A DNA stretch of 64,000 bases from Diaporthe sp. PMI_573 (Eukaryota > Ascomycota > Sordariomycetes > Diaporthales > Diaporthaceae). Position 1 is the stretch's first letter. Each line of letters opens with the position of its first letter. Under the pieces are notes generated by a model. The model was not told where the DNA came from and did no database searches. It was given only the letters and a program-made list of their open reading frames with translations. The stretch covers positions 1-64,000 of the forward strand of contig JAJTUP010000063.1 of NCBI GenBank assembly GCA_021399435.1. The letters are read 5' to 3'. Below are positions 21,901 through 34,883 of this stretch, one piece after another. Position numbers and translations under genes: made by a program.

Positions 21901-24900
21901 ACAATCCCAAATTTCTGCCTCCAAACCAGTGAAGCCTGAGTTTCTCAGACAAATATCCCACGACTCTGATGACATATTGGGACTTGATCTTCTCTCTGAC
22001 TCCTCGCTCAGCCACCACCCGGGCAAGGTTCCAAAGATGAGTTGCACTTCAGGAGTGCCCCTTGTTGCTCCCACCAGGACAAGCTTCCCCTCGTCTTTGA
22101 GAAGCCTCCTTACGTGACCCATGGTTGTCTTTATACACTTCGCTTCGTGTAATACATGAGCCGCTATGATGATGTCGTACGATCCAGCCTCAAAACCCTG
22201 GTCGACCGGGTCCTTCTCGATATCCAGTTTCGTGTACGAGATTTCATCTCCCCAGTCCACCAATTTCTCTCGTGCTGTGTCCAAGAGCGCTTGAGAGATG
22301 TCTGTGAAATTGTAGTGCTCGAACAGTATCGCCCCGCCGCTTTCGCCGTTGAGAGCCTGCAGAACAGGCATTGTGCATCCTCCTGTCCCCGCGCCGATCT
22401 CGAGTATACGCACTCGAGGAATCTCCTCTGCAACGCCACGCACCAAACTTGCGGCCTGAGCAGCTGAACGTTTGAAGTGGTGGAAATGCTGGTAGAACTC
22501 GTAGAGGCGTTGATCTTCCATCATGAGCTCGAGCGGGGCGACTTGATTCCGCATGATTCGAACCAGATTCTTGCCTATCCTCACGGAAAGTGCGCCTGTC
22601 ACGCTCGCCTTCTCGACCTTGTCAACGTGCATCTGCTTGACCCCTGGGGAGCTCGAGGCCCATCTCGAGCTTCTTGGCGCCAGCTCGTTGTTTGCGGCCT
22701 GCTGTTCCAGAAGCAGCATCCATGCGTGCAGCCTCTTGTGGTGCCATTCCAGATTCGACACATCTTCGGCCGTGAGCCTTTTGAGCGCATCGGACACCAT
22801 GTAGAAGGTGGATCGCACGAGGTCCTTATTCAGAATCTTCTCATCCTCTGGAGCCTCAGTGCGCAGGGCGTCCGCGTAAGTCTTGGCATCATTGAGGATG
22901 AAACTCCTTTTCCAGTCGGTGACGAGACAAATTCTTTCCTTAGCAGAAATTCCCTCAGTTACGTGCCCAAGACTCTGGAAGTTCATGTCTTCGATTTCCA
23001 TCACCGGGGCTTTTGATTGCGCCGAGCGAACAGCAGTTGAGACATTGAAACCCTGCTTGCCGTAATGGAGTAGAACGGCGTTAGCTTCAAGCCGGGCTCC
23101 AGGGTCGGAACTGATGGTGGAGGAGATGAACAGGCTCTTGATTGATCTCGGAACCGCAGTGCCAACCGTCTTCTGGTGGTGTGAGGATAGGCATGGATAT
23201 GCCGCCTGAAATACCGAGTCCAAAGTAGTTGGATGTATGACATGAGAATCACGGCGTTCTGCCGCGGTTGCAGATGTAGACTTGGCGACAATCAGTTTTG
23301 TCAGCGATCTTCCCTCGCTTTGAAGGATTTCGTCCTCAATGTTTCGGAATGAAGGCCCATGCTGCACACCGAGGGCATGTAGGGAGTCATATAGTTCAGT
23401 GGGTCTCAACCTCTTGTTGCAGCTGTTGGTATTTAGCTGAACCCCTACTTTTTCTGCAACAGTACTGAGCACGAAATTGTTTACTGGCCGTTTTGTCTTC
23501 AAAACTGATATCAACCCGGAAGCGATCTCGTCCCACGGGCTTTCTTTGTCTGAAGCTGAGCAAATTCGAAATCGGCGACAGTCAGATATGAGTGATCGTT
23601 CATCGACGGGATCGAGGGACAGCTGGACTTCAACGCCCTCAGCGTCATCGGGCACCACAAGTGCCTTCAGTATTTCCACATCACGTAGAAGGTATCCGGT
23701 GGTCATCTCTTCCTGGGAGTCATATAGCTGGCGAACAGCCTCTATGGCCATGGCGACGTATCCAGATCCTGGGTACACTATGTTGGACTGGATTACATGA
23801 TCTCGTATCCAAGGCAATTCGGCAGTGCGTAACACTAGTCGCCAGATTGGTCCGCCACTTAGACCTGGAAGCCTGACTCCGAGCATTTCGTGAGGCGGGT
23901 CCTTTCGGAATCGGTGCTCTCGGCTTATCCTAGACTCGATCCAAAATTTAGTCGCATGGTTCCAGGGATATGAGGGCAGATCCGGGATTGCTGTCAGGTT
24001 ACTAACCCCTCTGGGAAAGTTTACATGAGAAATATTGACGGCACATCCATGTTGGAGTAGCTTTCCTGCGAGCGTCTGCGCTGTGGTGACGGCGTCCTTG
24101 CCCCTGTGCAGACAAGATTCGTAGACAATCCCCAAGTTCTTCGTGTTTTGCCAGCTCATTATCTGGCGTATAGGGCCTGCAAGCGCGCTGTGAGCGCCAA
24201 CCTCGACAATGAAGTCGAGGTTCTCTGCAAGCACCATGTTGCTGAAAGACTGGGTAAATTGCACGGGAAGAAGCATGTTCTCAACCCAGTGCGCCGGTCC
24301 GAGCTGGTTTGCGTCCGAGATCCGACACCCGGTCGTGGAGGAATAGAACTTGACGGAGTCGGGAAATAAGCGCTTGCCACACTCCATGTGTTGTTCCAGG
24401 TGACCCGCATAGCTCTCGGCGAGGGGAGCCATATGGTGCGAATGGAAGGCTGCTTGGACTTTCAGTCTTCGTGCAAATATTCCCGTCGATCTGAAAGGTT
24501 GTTCAAGGATTTCAATCGCGAGTGTATCTCCTGACAAGGTGACACTTGAAGGACTGTTGAAGCATGCGACCATCACCTTTCCCGCAGCTGTATCTGCCAG
24601 GTCGTCCAGGTATTGTTTGACTTCGTCGGGGCCCAAGCCCACAGCCATCATACTTCCTGAGACTGTCTGACTGGCAATGTGATGTGCGTTGACCAAACCG
24701 CGGAAGAAGGTTATGGCCATGGCTTCCTCGAGTGACAGCGCGCCGGCGGTAAATGCGGCGGCAACCTCGCCGGTCGAGTGGCCTGTTACTGAGGTGGGCC
24801 TGACGCCCCAGTCCGCAAGCAGGTAAACTAGGGCGATTTGAACGGCGCAAGTTAGTGGTATGCTGAACTGTACTTGATCTACTCGAGAATCTTTTCCATT

Positions 24901-27159
24901 CCGCTTCAATTCATCTAAGATTTAAATGTTAATCTCTGGAATCGTCGACCATTTGCCGGGATCACTTACCAATCAATGACCAAGTGCCACCAAAGGATCT
25001 TATGGCACCTTCGCACTTCTTGAGAGTATCTAGGTATGCGGGATATGCACCCATCAGTTCTCTGCCCATAGCAAACCACTGCGCGCCTTGTCCGTTGAAC
25101 ACGAACCCCAGCCTTGGTTGGCGACTGAGAGCTTGCAAGGGTCTTAGTTTGTTATCAGAGAACGATGAAATGAGTGATTCCAGTGAGGATGAAGAAACCG
25201 TCAGACTCCAAGGGAATTTCGAGCGACGTTGGCCAAGCGTAAAGGCCAAGCTTTTGAAATCGAGATGCTGATTCTGCTCCAGATGCTTGCGAAGATTCGA
25301 CACCATTGTGAGAACTGTCTTTTCATCTCGAGCACTCAGGACCAAGAGTTTTGGTGCTTCGTCTTGACGTGCGCCCTTAACTCCATTCCCGACGAGAGTT
25401 CTTACCTTCGGTGCAGCCTCGATAATAACGTGAGCATTCGTGCCACCGTAGCCAAAGTTGTTGATAGATGCTCGACGAGGATAGTTTGCTGGCCATTGCT
25501 GTAATTTCAGTGGTATCTGAGTACGCCGGATGTTTGAGTCAGCCTGTCGACCTGCATCGTGACTCCAAGTACAACAACTCACCTCCAGTCTTAGGTCATG
25601 CAGATCAATGTTCGGATTGGCTTTAGCGAAGTTGAGACTCGGTGCAATTTGCCCATGCTCTATGGACTTCGCCATCTTGATGAGAGCTGCTATCCCGGAT
25701 ACAGCTTCAGTATGCCCGAGATTCGTTTTCACAGACGCCATCAAAACAGGGGAACCCCTGGGCTGGGCCTCCTCGGCCCTGAAGGCTCGACCGATGGCTT
25801 TGGCCTCTATCGGGTCCCCAGCAGGCGTCCCAGTTCCATGAGCCTCCACCACGACGATGTAATGAGGGTCGAGGCCTGCTCTCTCATAACATTCTCTGAT
25901 GAGATGTTGCTGGGCGGCTCCGTCTGGTGAGGTTATTGTTGCGGTCTTTCCGTCCTGGTTCACGGTAGTCTCGCGGATGACCGCTCGGATTGGATCGCCG
26001 TGTCTTATTGCGTCTTCAAGCCGTTTTACAATCAAGATCGCCGCGCCTTCTCCTCTTCCGTACCCCTGGGCACGATGATCGAAAGCGTAGCACTTTCCTT
26101 CCGGTCCACATGTACTGAGCGAGGGTAGTTAGTACTCAATGTCCTCGATATCCTGATATGACGAGACACGGGCCGGAAGTGGCTGTGTGATCATGATGCT
26201 AATGAGAATCTCACCCGAGGCTGGAAAGGCTGGCAAACATGTCCGGGTTCAGATTGATAGAAGCTCCGCCGATAACAGCGCAGTCTGACTCTCCCGAGCG
26301 TAGGCTCTGGCAGGCCAAGTGAAGGCCCATCAGTGACGTGGAGCAGCCTGTGTCAATAGCAGTGCTAGGGCCTTTGAGGTCGAAGAAGTGAGATATTCGG
26401 TTGGCGACCATGGCGGAATAATTGCCCGTTATAAAGCTGCGAGGAACATGCAAGGGGTCGGATAATAGCCGATCGTGGTAGTCCTTGGTGAACGTCCCGG
26501 CGAAAACCGAAGTTTTTGACCCTGCAATTTCTTCTATCGGGATTCCGGCTGCGCAAAACGATTGTTCATCAGCCCATAATTCACCTCGTAAGAGGGTTCC
26601 TGCCCCAGTAGTAAAAAGAGAGCCTTGAACTCACCACTTTCAAGCGATTCGAATGTCAATTCGAGTAACATTCGAAGCTGTGGGTCCATTGCCTGGTATG
26701 GTATATTAGACAGGAAATCTTACGTGAACAAAGGCGTGGTAAAAGACTTACAGCAGCTACCTCGGCAGAAAGATTGAAGAACGAGGTATCGAAAAGAGCT
26801 ATGTCCTCTTCCAGGAAATATCCTCCGCGGATGTGCGTCTGATGTTTATTAGGGTCAGATCTGTTTCTCTCATAGAGCCTTTGGTTCACCCAAATATAGC
26901 CACTTACACTTCCAACCTTCTCAGCTTTATCGTGATGGAATGTTGGCATGTTGAACCTCTTCTCTGGTATCGTAGACCAGGCACTTTTCCCCTTCGAAAC
27001 GAAGTCCCACAGCTTCTCTGGACTGTTGACCCCACCAGCGAAACGGCAGGCCATGCCGACAACAGCCAGGGGCATCGTGTCTGGTTCTGAGCCATTGTCT
27101 TCGCTGATTGCCGATTGCTTGAGCAGGCTATCAGCGTTTGACGACTTTTGAGGTGTCAT
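18955..27159 (-). CDS. Highly reducing polyketide synthase, KS-AT-DH-MT-ER-KR-ACP (2570 aa)
   Basis: Eight exons: 27159-26752, 26692-26635, 26548-26215, 26114-25583, 25516-24970, 24914-20224, 20156-19836, 19776-18955; all phases agree. KS from about residue 30, nucleophile Cys224 in DTGCSTS, His in EAHGTGT and NLGHTEA. AT Ser673 in GHSTGE. DH His near 998 (RDHVIQSN) and Asp in HPTTLDSVFQ. C-methyltransferase SAM motif LEIGAGTGG near 1465. ER NADPH loop HAASGGVGQA near 2000. KR loop VGGLSGIG near 2211 and Tyr near 2352. ACP Ser near 2521 in GVDSL. All domains keep their key residues, so it should make a fully reduced, alpha-methylated chain. The protein ends about 45 residues after the ACP serine with no thioesterase or reductase, so release must happen in trans; the nearby BAHD enzyme is the candidate. 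Cytosolic. Confidence 0.95.
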
Positions 27160-27986
27160 GATTTTGCAGTCCAAATTTTGAGTTGCTGCTACAGGGTTCG
27201 GCTGCTTGAAAGTGCCCAGAATCTTTCTTACATGACTTGAAGGACAGACCGGCAGGTTGCAGGTTGGACAATGATTCCATTCACTCGGCGATCTTACATT
27301 GATAGAGGCTCAGGAGATGGGCACCCTGCAACACGCTCCGGGATCAACCGAGTTGAGCATTCTAGTGAGCACAGTTTGGAAACAGAATTCCTTGCAACTC
27401 CGAAGTCACTGGCCGATCCTGGCATTTTCCTTTTTCAGCAAACTCCGAAGGCCGCCCTTGTAGCAGGAGAGTCAGGCAATATCAAGACTACGAAACGCTC
27501 ACGAACGACTCATGCTGTGGAACAGCAATCCACTTGATTCACGAGTTTCCCATTCATTTAGATCCAGAGTGCCTTTCTCTTCTCCATCCCCAGCGGCTGA
27601 TCAAGTTATCAGATCCCAGCTTCGCTGATCCTGAAATATATTCTTGGCGCTGGCGGCTTCTCAATTTGGCACCAGGCATTTCGAGCTGGACTGCGAGGAA
27701 GCTCATGCATCAAGAGGGCTGGGATTGCAATTTATTATTCGACCTCGAAAGATTATACGCAGAGCCAAAGTGTCCCATCTTAGTCTTGAGGCCGTTCAGT
27801 CTGAAAAGCCAGGAGATACTAGTACTAGAATTAGACCTAGCGTCATCAAGCAGTGGCGATTCCACCTCGTTACGAATGGGCCGAATGCTATACCTTTGTG
27901 TGCTTTTGTGATTTCACAGACTTCTTGTTTTCGTGCTTTTACGAATATTACTATTTAATGCGGTCCATGGCTACAGAGTATTTCTC
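27160..27986. promoter_or_regulatory. Upstream region of the PKS
   Basis: 827 bp between the PKS start and the stop of the MFS gene, both minus-strand. It contains several CGG/CCG half-sites but no clean spaced palindrome that I can defend. A 125-codon plus-strand frame (27534-27911) begins with TTG and resembles nothing I know. Confidence 0.45.
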
Positions 27987-30363
27987 CTATGACCCTAGCT
28001 CCGTTGGACTCTCAAACCGTGACTTGACTGACTTCCATCCAACGAACAAACCACACAGGAAAGCTGAGCCTCCCGCCGCTATTGAAAATACAAATACCGC
28101 CACGATAGATTGGTTGTAAGCCTGTAGAACAGATGTGAGTGTCTGCGGTGGCGTCACGTGCCTGACACCCGTAGCGCCAGCATCAATGATTTGCTGGGGG
28201 TTGAGTCCAGGTATGCCGGCCAGCCCATGGTCCAGGCTATTAGAGAAGATATTTTGAGCGACCGAAACGCTGATGCTAGACCCCAATGTCATGAAAAAGC
28301 CAACCATGGCGTTACCGACTGGCACATCCGTCTCGGCGACCGAGCACTGCACCGCCAGAAGTGGCATCTGAAATGCCGTGCCTGCTCCCGCGCCTGCCAG
28401 CACTTGGAATCCAATCCACATCCCCTGATGGCTGTCGAGCTGCAACGTGGTCATCAGTCCAGCAGCAATAGTGAATATAGCTGTGCCTAGCCAGAAGAAA
28501 GGGGCAAAAAAGCCGATGAGCTGGACAAGGGCTCCCGCTATGATGGCGAAGAGCGATAGAGAGGCGACGTATGGGATGGTACGGATACCAGATTGTGTTG
28601 CATCTGTACCTTGAACCACCTGGAAATAGTAAGGCAAATAGTAGAAATGAGCGTAAATGCCCATGCACAGCAACGCTTGGAAGATGACGCTTGAGAGAAC
28701 CGTACGTTTAGAGAGTACTCGTGGCGGTATGAGAGCACTAATATCAGTGTCAGAATTACACAGATACATTCAGCATGAAAGCTCTTGTGGGTGTATGCAC
28801 TGACTTATCCTGTCTGTAAATTTGTATACCGACAAAGCCGGCAATCAGCAGGACGAAACCCAGGAGTGTGCCCCATACTCGGGAGTCAGACCAGGGATAT
28901 GTGGTTCCGCCCCACTGCAGAGACAGAAGCAGGCAGATTATACCCGGTATGAACGCGGAAGACCCCATGAAGTCAAGGCGCAGGATACGATCCATGACAG
29001 AGAGTGGGGTCGTCTGCCGCCGAGGAGGATTGAAGACCAGAACGACGACCAAGAAAGCGACCGCTCCCAGTGGAAGATTGATCCAGAAACACCACCTCCA
29101 GCTCAACTTGTCGGTCAATACACCGCCCAAGAGGGGGCCAGTAACGGAAGCAACTGCGACGTATAGGTCAGAGATGTGCGACGCGCTTTTGCGCTGTTCC
29201 AAGATGATTTAGGAATTCCCTCTCGCGGTAAGAGAAGCTATTAGAACCAGTAGGTACGGAGCGACTTACTTCCAAAGGTGCTCGCAAGTGAGCTATTAAA
29301 CAGTCCTCGCTTGTGAATTGGCACAGAGCCCGCAATGATAGTCGAGCCCCCGGATGTCAGACCCGCGCCGCCCAGACCCGCAACCGCGCGCCCGATGATG
29401 AGGACCAGCGAGCTAGGCGCAGTGGCACATATGACAGAACCGACTTCGAAGAGCAGGAGTGCTGAGAGATATGTCCACTTGACGTGGAAGTAGGTGAAGA
29501 TCTTTCCATATGTAGGCTGCAGCGCGCAGCTCGCGAGAAGGTAGGCGCTGCCGTACCAGCCCGTGTCGCTCAGTGTGTTGAACTCGCTCGTTATGCTGGG
29601 GATGGCAGTCGCTAAAGAGTGCCAAGAGAATTTTCAGCAGCGCTCCGGCCTTGTGTTATATTGAGGGACTTGACAAACTTATGATTGTGTTATCCACTGC
29701 AGTGGCGAATGAGACAAGACAGATGCCTAGTGTGATGGTTGTTGCCATCCATGTTGTTGGATATTGGGAGTCATCTTCCTTCACTTCATTCTCGGCCACC
29801 ATAACAGACTGTCGTGTTATCTGTGGTATGCTGACCCTTCGTCCCTGATTTATGTCTGCGGTCGGCACTGGTGACGTAGGTCTCGTGGCAAAAGTGACCT
29901 CGGTGTTGTATTCTGACGAGTGGGTCAAGGAGGACAGGAAAGTAGCCAAGTCTTGCGTGGACTGACTCTGACTTTCCGCCATCGACAATGGCGACAATGG
30001 CCGTTGTATGGAAGGCGTAATTCGACCATCTTCAGTATTCTTGGGCTTCCTTTCCGGTCCTGCTGTTGACGAAGGCGGGCGCAGAATTTCAGCAATGACA
30101 CTGTTACGATCAACAGCCTGTCGGGAGCTGAGTCGCGAGCTAAGTCGATACGCGTTGCCACCGTGTAGAGTATCGGGTGTATCAATACGATCCTCGTTAA
30201 ATGAAGTATATTGACGAGAACGTCGTCTTGCAGCGGAGCCTCCGGATCTTGAAATAACTGAATCCCGAGGAGTGCTCCATGGAGAGTATTGCGATGATTC
30301 GACAGTGGCCTCGACAGTCGCAATGAGCCAGTTGGGTGTCCACTCTGGCCACTGCTGAGGCAT
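27987..30363 (-). CDS. MFS exporter, DHA2-type with 14 predicted TM helices (708 aa)
   Basis: Four exons: 30363-29679, 29611-29270, 29153-28805, 28737-27987, joined in phase. A long polar N-terminal domain of about 205 residues, rich in Ser and Arg, precedes the first helix (TTWMATTITLGIC). Then come the drug:H+ antiporter motifs: DNTII at the end of TM1, GRAVAGLGGAG, motif C in VTGPLLGG followed by WRWCFWINLP, and a C-terminal half with many hydrophobic helices. The pattern is that of fungal 14-helix toxin and drug exporters. In this cluster it most likely carries the finished metabolite out across the plasma membrane and gives self-protection. The N-terminal extension is longer than usual and could be regulatory; a shorter start is possible but no better ATG stands out. 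Confidence 0.9.
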
Positions 30364-30904
30364 ATCTGCCGCAAGGGAGAATCTGTTCGGAGAGGGTGCT
30401 ATTCACAAGCGTGGAGTGACTCTGTGGTGGGGGCGTGGTCCATGCCGAAATTGAGCGCTGGGTTTGATGACAAGAACTAAGCAAGCATGCAATCTGAAAA
30501 GCAAGAGAGACATGATATGCACTCACTCTCGAAATGGAAAGGACCGTGTTCCTGCGAGCTTTGTGTTACTTCGCCTACCTGTTCTAATGCCTGTTACCTT
30601 GCTACACAAAACAAGTCAAACCTGGTCACTAGTTCAAATTGTGGCAAGCCGAGCAGGTAGCACAGTGGCATTCAATGACGAGGTTACGCTGTTATGTTTC
30701 GGATCAGCGGTGTGCCACCGGCTGTCTTCAAGATGATCTTGGCGAGCGAGCAATACATTGAAAAAGCGTGCTACCTCACTATTGATACCCGTTCTCTCCC
30801 ACTTTGTCCACCAAAACCCGTGGAACCACAGCCACAATGCAGGGGTAGCTCATAGCTTTTTTCGTTGCGTCCCAACTCAACTGCACTCCGAAAGTCCGTT
30901 GTGG
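30364..30904. promoter_or_regulatory. MFS upstream region and P450-A 3' flank
   Basis: 541 bp between the start of the MFS gene and the stop of P450-A. No coding frame is supported and no regulatory motif stands out. Confidence 0.45.
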
Positions 30905-32807
30905 CTATCTCGGAACCAGGCGCAACTTGATATCTTGAGGCGGCGTCAACGTGACCGGCGAGCCCCCACTGCGGCATCGGAGTGTCCATTCCAAGGCAGC
31001 ACCCGAGACCCCTTCGTCAAGCTCCAACTTATACGTCCGGAGCAAGCGCGAGAAGAACGCCAAGAACTCGGCCCGGGCGAAGTTGCGACCGAGGCACGTC
31101 CTTGGACCCTCATTGAACGTCATGAATGTGCCTTTCTTGTGGCTGTGAATTGACACTGCTTCTCGTCTTTGCGCTGAAGATGGATTCGACGGGTCGAATT
31201 TGTTGGGGTTCTGGGCTAGCCATCGTTCAGGTTCTATGATGTGAGGTGAAGGCCAGTTGGCTTCGGAGAAGTGAGTACCGGTGATGTTGACGACACAAAT
31301 TGTACCAGCAGGTAGAAAAGCTTTGACTCCATTCTCGCTAGAGTGCCCGCGCGTCATCACCTCTTGAACTGACTCCGTCTGACGTGTTATGGGGAGAACC
31401 GTAGGGAATACTCGCATAACCTCGTACTTGTTCTTTGTGAGCTTTTGCAGTGGGCTATCGAACTGTCTCGTCCACAAGGATTTGAAATGCTCTTACCATT
31501 AGCGCGACCAGGTAGTGAAAGCTGTGGAAGTGCTTCGAATATGACAACTCTCGATCATCGGACCCACCAATTTTGGCATAAACACTGTCGACTTCCTGTC
31601 GTGCCTTTTGCTGAATGTCTGTATAAATTGCCAGAACAACACAGGTGTAAATCATGGTATTTGCAGTCGTATCGTAGCCTCTCATCCAGTCAGTCTTCAG
31701 ATAAGACCTGTAAATCTTGAGAGACGAGACAAAGTGTTTTCTTACCAGCGAGAAGAAAAATAAAAATATTACCTTTAACCTCCTGATCTGTTAATTTGAC
31801 TCCAGGTCCCGTATGAGACTTCTCTGCTCCCGCAGACTCGCGGCGGGATCGGAGAAGCGCTGTCAAGAGATTTTCCCGTCGAGGTTCCATCGAACTCCCC
31901 TTTGTAAGTGCTAGATTTTCGCGAGCAAGTAACTCATCCATGTATTTTTCGAACTCTGAGAATGCAACCCAGACTGTTTTATCCGGAAGAATGCGAAGTA
32001 AAAATCGTGGTAGTAGCAGAATCAGCGGCAGTTCTGAGATAATCTTGGTTGCCGCCTCCACCAAGGACATTTGATGACCAGATGGGATGGAGTCGCGTCC
32101 GGACGCCCAGTCGGCTCTCCACCCAAAGCCAGCAAGAGACATTGTGTTCATAGTCAGTTGGTAAATGCTCCTCTTGATTTCAATTTCGCCGAGTTCCGAC
32201 CATGACTGACACAACATATCAGTTTGCCGCATGGTCTCTTCCCAGACGACGTTCTGCACTTGCTCTCCGAAAGAAGGCAGAGTGATCCGGATATGGGACC
32301 TCCAGAGCTCCCCGTCGGTAGACACGACGTTTGGACCGAATGGCTCGAGCATCTCTATCTTGCGATGAGCTGACACGTTTATCAGTCAAACCATGGTCCT
32401 CCATACTTACTCATCTTTTCTTGCATTTTCACAAATGCCTTCCTCTTGGTCACCATGCCAAGAGAAACGTCTGCATCAGCCGAGTAGCATATGATGCCTC
32501 CTGCCGAAACCACCAGGAAGACCGGTCCATATTCTCGATGTGCCCGGCCTTTATCCTCATAGTGCCAGTCTTTGACCATGAACCGAGCCCAATCTGGCCA
32601 TCCTTGGCCCTTCATGAGGTGCTCGTGGCAATACCATCGGATTAAAGCGTCGGTGAAGAAAGCGGCAATTTCTCCCTCGTGAATAGGGGACACAGTGTAC
32701 GGCAAGCCTGTCTGCCTTGCTATTCGTATGTTTCGCGCAAGGTGAAATAGCTTCCAAGTGAAGAACGAGGCTGCCAGAAAAGACGGCAAAGTCAGTCTGA
32801 GGTCCAT
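30905..32807 (-). CDS. Cytochrome P450 monooxygenase A (about 579 aa)
   Basis: Exons about 32807-32411, 32369-31746, 31678-31497 and 31441-30905. The first intron is short (41 bp). The last acceptor is uncertain: 31462 is an alternative, but it would leave a 34-bp intron. An in-frame ATG at 32828 is a longer alternative start. The N-terminal hydrophobic anchor is in LPSFLAASFFTWKLFHL. The I-helix AGYDTT is formed across the second intron. The ExxR motif is EVMR before VFP, and the heme loop is FNEGPRTCLGRNFA with the thiolate Cys near 517. An ER-bound monooxygenase that probably oxidises the sesquiterpene core or the acyl chain; regiochemistry cannot be read from sequence. It lies head-to-head with the terpene cyclase across a 582-bp promoter. 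Confidence 0.88.
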
Positions 32808-33389
32808 CACGCTACCTGTAATGCACATATGATGATGTTCGCTTTTCTTTCCCCGTGGGACTACTTTCGACTGCTTGAACCTCGGAAAGCAAGACGTTCT
32901 CTCGGTGAATTGATGCTCAATATCGCCCTGAGCTGAGCAAACCTCGTTGCCACACTAAGTCTCAGACAACGACCGGCCCCTGCGTTCCAGTTCTTCACGG
33001 CTGCCACGTGCATATGCAACCTTCTCAGGAAAGGGAATCGCCGAATTCGGTGTGCCTGTTCCAAAGCCTTTCGGCCATTGCCTTTTGGGGGGGATTTCTA
33101 TTATTTGTCTTGGCGTCTCGCCCAGAACACTGCCCTGTGTAATTCTGGAGCAGACTCAGTCCATCCAACAAGCCGATTGGTTTGCCAAAAGGAAAGTCCA
33201 GCTGGCACTGGTTTGTGACGAGTGACCGTTCCCATATGTACTTGGTCAGTGAACTTGATCCAATGTAGGCGCCTCTGACCTGTACATTGGAATTCTGCAC
33301 CTATTTAATACCAATCATTCATATCCGCCTGTAGTAGTATCGGGGATTTCAACACGCATTCTTTGTCATCAACCACATCGATATCAACA
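32808..33389. promoter_or_regulatory. Divergent promoter between P450-A and terpene cyclase
   Basis: 582 bp shared by two head-to-head cluster genes. It contains CCGAATTCGG at 33041-33050, a perfect palindrome with CCG/CGG half-sites four bases apart, the kind of site Zn2Cys6 dimers bind. The cluster's own regulator is the obvious candidate, though this single match is weak evidence. Confidence 0.45.
33041..33050. promoter_or_regulatory. Candidate Zn2Cys6 regulator site CCGAATTCGG
   Basis: Perfect 10-bp palindrome CCG-N4-CGG inside the divergent P450-A/cyclase promoter. I did not find an exact repeat in the other cluster promoters by eye. Confidence 0.35.
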
Positions 33390-34458
33390 ATGACGCAGCT
33401 GAGCTTAGACGACGTGCCATCTTCGTGTCTCCTTCCTGCGAAATCCCACTCTCTTTCAGAGGAAGTTGGCAGGGAGGTTAACAACTATTTTATTGAAAAT
33501 TGGCCCTTTTCAGGCGAGAAAGACCGGTTGAAGTTCTTGGGCGCCGGCTTCTCCCGTGTTACTTGCATGTACTTTCCCCTGGCTCTGGATGATCGTATAC
33601 ACTTCGCCTGCCGCCTGCTAACGCTTTTATTTCTCATCGATGGTGAGTCTTTGACATCGACTGGCAGTATGAATGAATTGATTCGTCATTCTGAGAGAGA
33701 CAGATCTACTAGAGCACATGTCCTTGGCGGAGGGTACGGAATATAATGAGAGATTGATGAGCATATCCCGGGGCGCTGTGCTCCCGGACAAGTCAGTCCC
33801 TGCCGAATGGATCACACATGAACTATGGGAAAGCATGCGCGCTCATGATTACGAAATGGCAAACGACGTACTGGAGCCTGTGTTTGTATTCATGCGCGCC
33901 CAGACAGATGCTACTAGGCTGAAGCCGCTGGATTTGAGGGCCTATCTAGAGTACCGAGAGAAAGATGTGGGCAAGGCGTAAGTTCATATAATTGATGATG
34001 ATATCCGTGCTTCACTTAGTTAGTAAAATTACCTGCTAATTGTCTACAGACTTTTGGGGTCGTTGATGCGCTTCTCTATGGGGCTACATCTTTCACCAGC
34101 CGAGCTTGCGGCTGCTTCCCCGGCAGATATGACATGCTCGAAGCACCTCTCCGTTATGAACGACATTTGGAGTTACGAAAAAGAACTGAAGACATCGAAG
34201 ACTGGTCATGAGGAGGGAGGCGTGCTCTGTACGTCGGTCGCCATCCTCGCCAGGGACGCAGCTCTATCAATCCCTGCCACTAAACGAGTACTGTATTCTA
34301 TGTGTCGTGAGTGGGAGTTCCAGTACAAAGAAAATGAAAGGGCGGTCCTTGATGCCTCCGACACGCCGGCTGTGCGGACATATCTGCTGGGCTTGGAGTT
34401 ACAGATGACTGGGAATGAATTGTGGAGCAGGACGACCGACCGCTATCTGTGTCCATAG
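33390..34458 (+). CDS. ari1-like: Aristolochene-synthase-like sesquiterpene cyclase (311 aa)
   Basis: Three exons, 33390-33642, 33704-33977 and 34050-34458; the first splice builds the Asp-rich motif DDLLE at residues 84-88. The second metal motif NDIWSYEKE (213-221) fits NDxxSxxKE. A C-terminal RY pair follows. The length is normal for a class I fungal sesquiterpene synthase. Segments such as EYREKDVGKALL, the RAQTD region and WSRTT closely resemble what I recall of aristolochene synthase, which turns farnesyl diphosphate via germacrene A into the bicyclic eremophilane aristolochene. A stereoisomer or a related eremophilene is equally possible. Soluble, magnesium-dependent. It supplies the terpene half of the cluster product. 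Confidence 0.92.
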
Positions 34459-34883
34459 ATAGGACATGGTTTTCCCAGTGATTATTTGTCTATTTGTATC
34501 TCGTCTTGAATTCTGTTTTGGCCAAGTTTCAATCTGAGGATATTATTCTCCGAATTTTCCATTCTCAGCTGTCGTACAATCAATACTTTTCGCATTTCGT
34601 CGATGCTGTCGTAAGTAGGTGTGACATGCACGCCATCCATGACCATCTCTTCCTCTCTGTCATACTTCAAATCTGCTATTCTGTTTCAGGTAATCGCCGG
34701 TCAGCGCTGTTTCTCGTGCGACATGTATGTACGAACTTGCATCATATGTAGACACCGAGGCATTCCAGCTCAGGGTCCTTGGCAAAGATGAGGGGCTTTC
34801 GCTCTTACGATCAACTTCGTCCTTCGTTAGAACTAATCGGGATGACCCTCCTCTCATCACGATTAGATCAAACTACGGACAAT
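34459..34883. promoter_or_regulatory. Gap between cyclase and acyltransferase
   Basis: 425 bp holding the cyclase 3' flank and the acyltransferase promoter. The upstream in-frame extension of the acyltransferase starts at TTG/ATG codons near 34779-34788 and is unlike the family, so I treat it as leader. Confidence 0.45.

Noticed and set aside
27534..27911. 125-codon plus-strand frame upstream of the PKS
   Set aside because: Opens with TTG, has no recognisable motif and lies in the expected PKS promoter.
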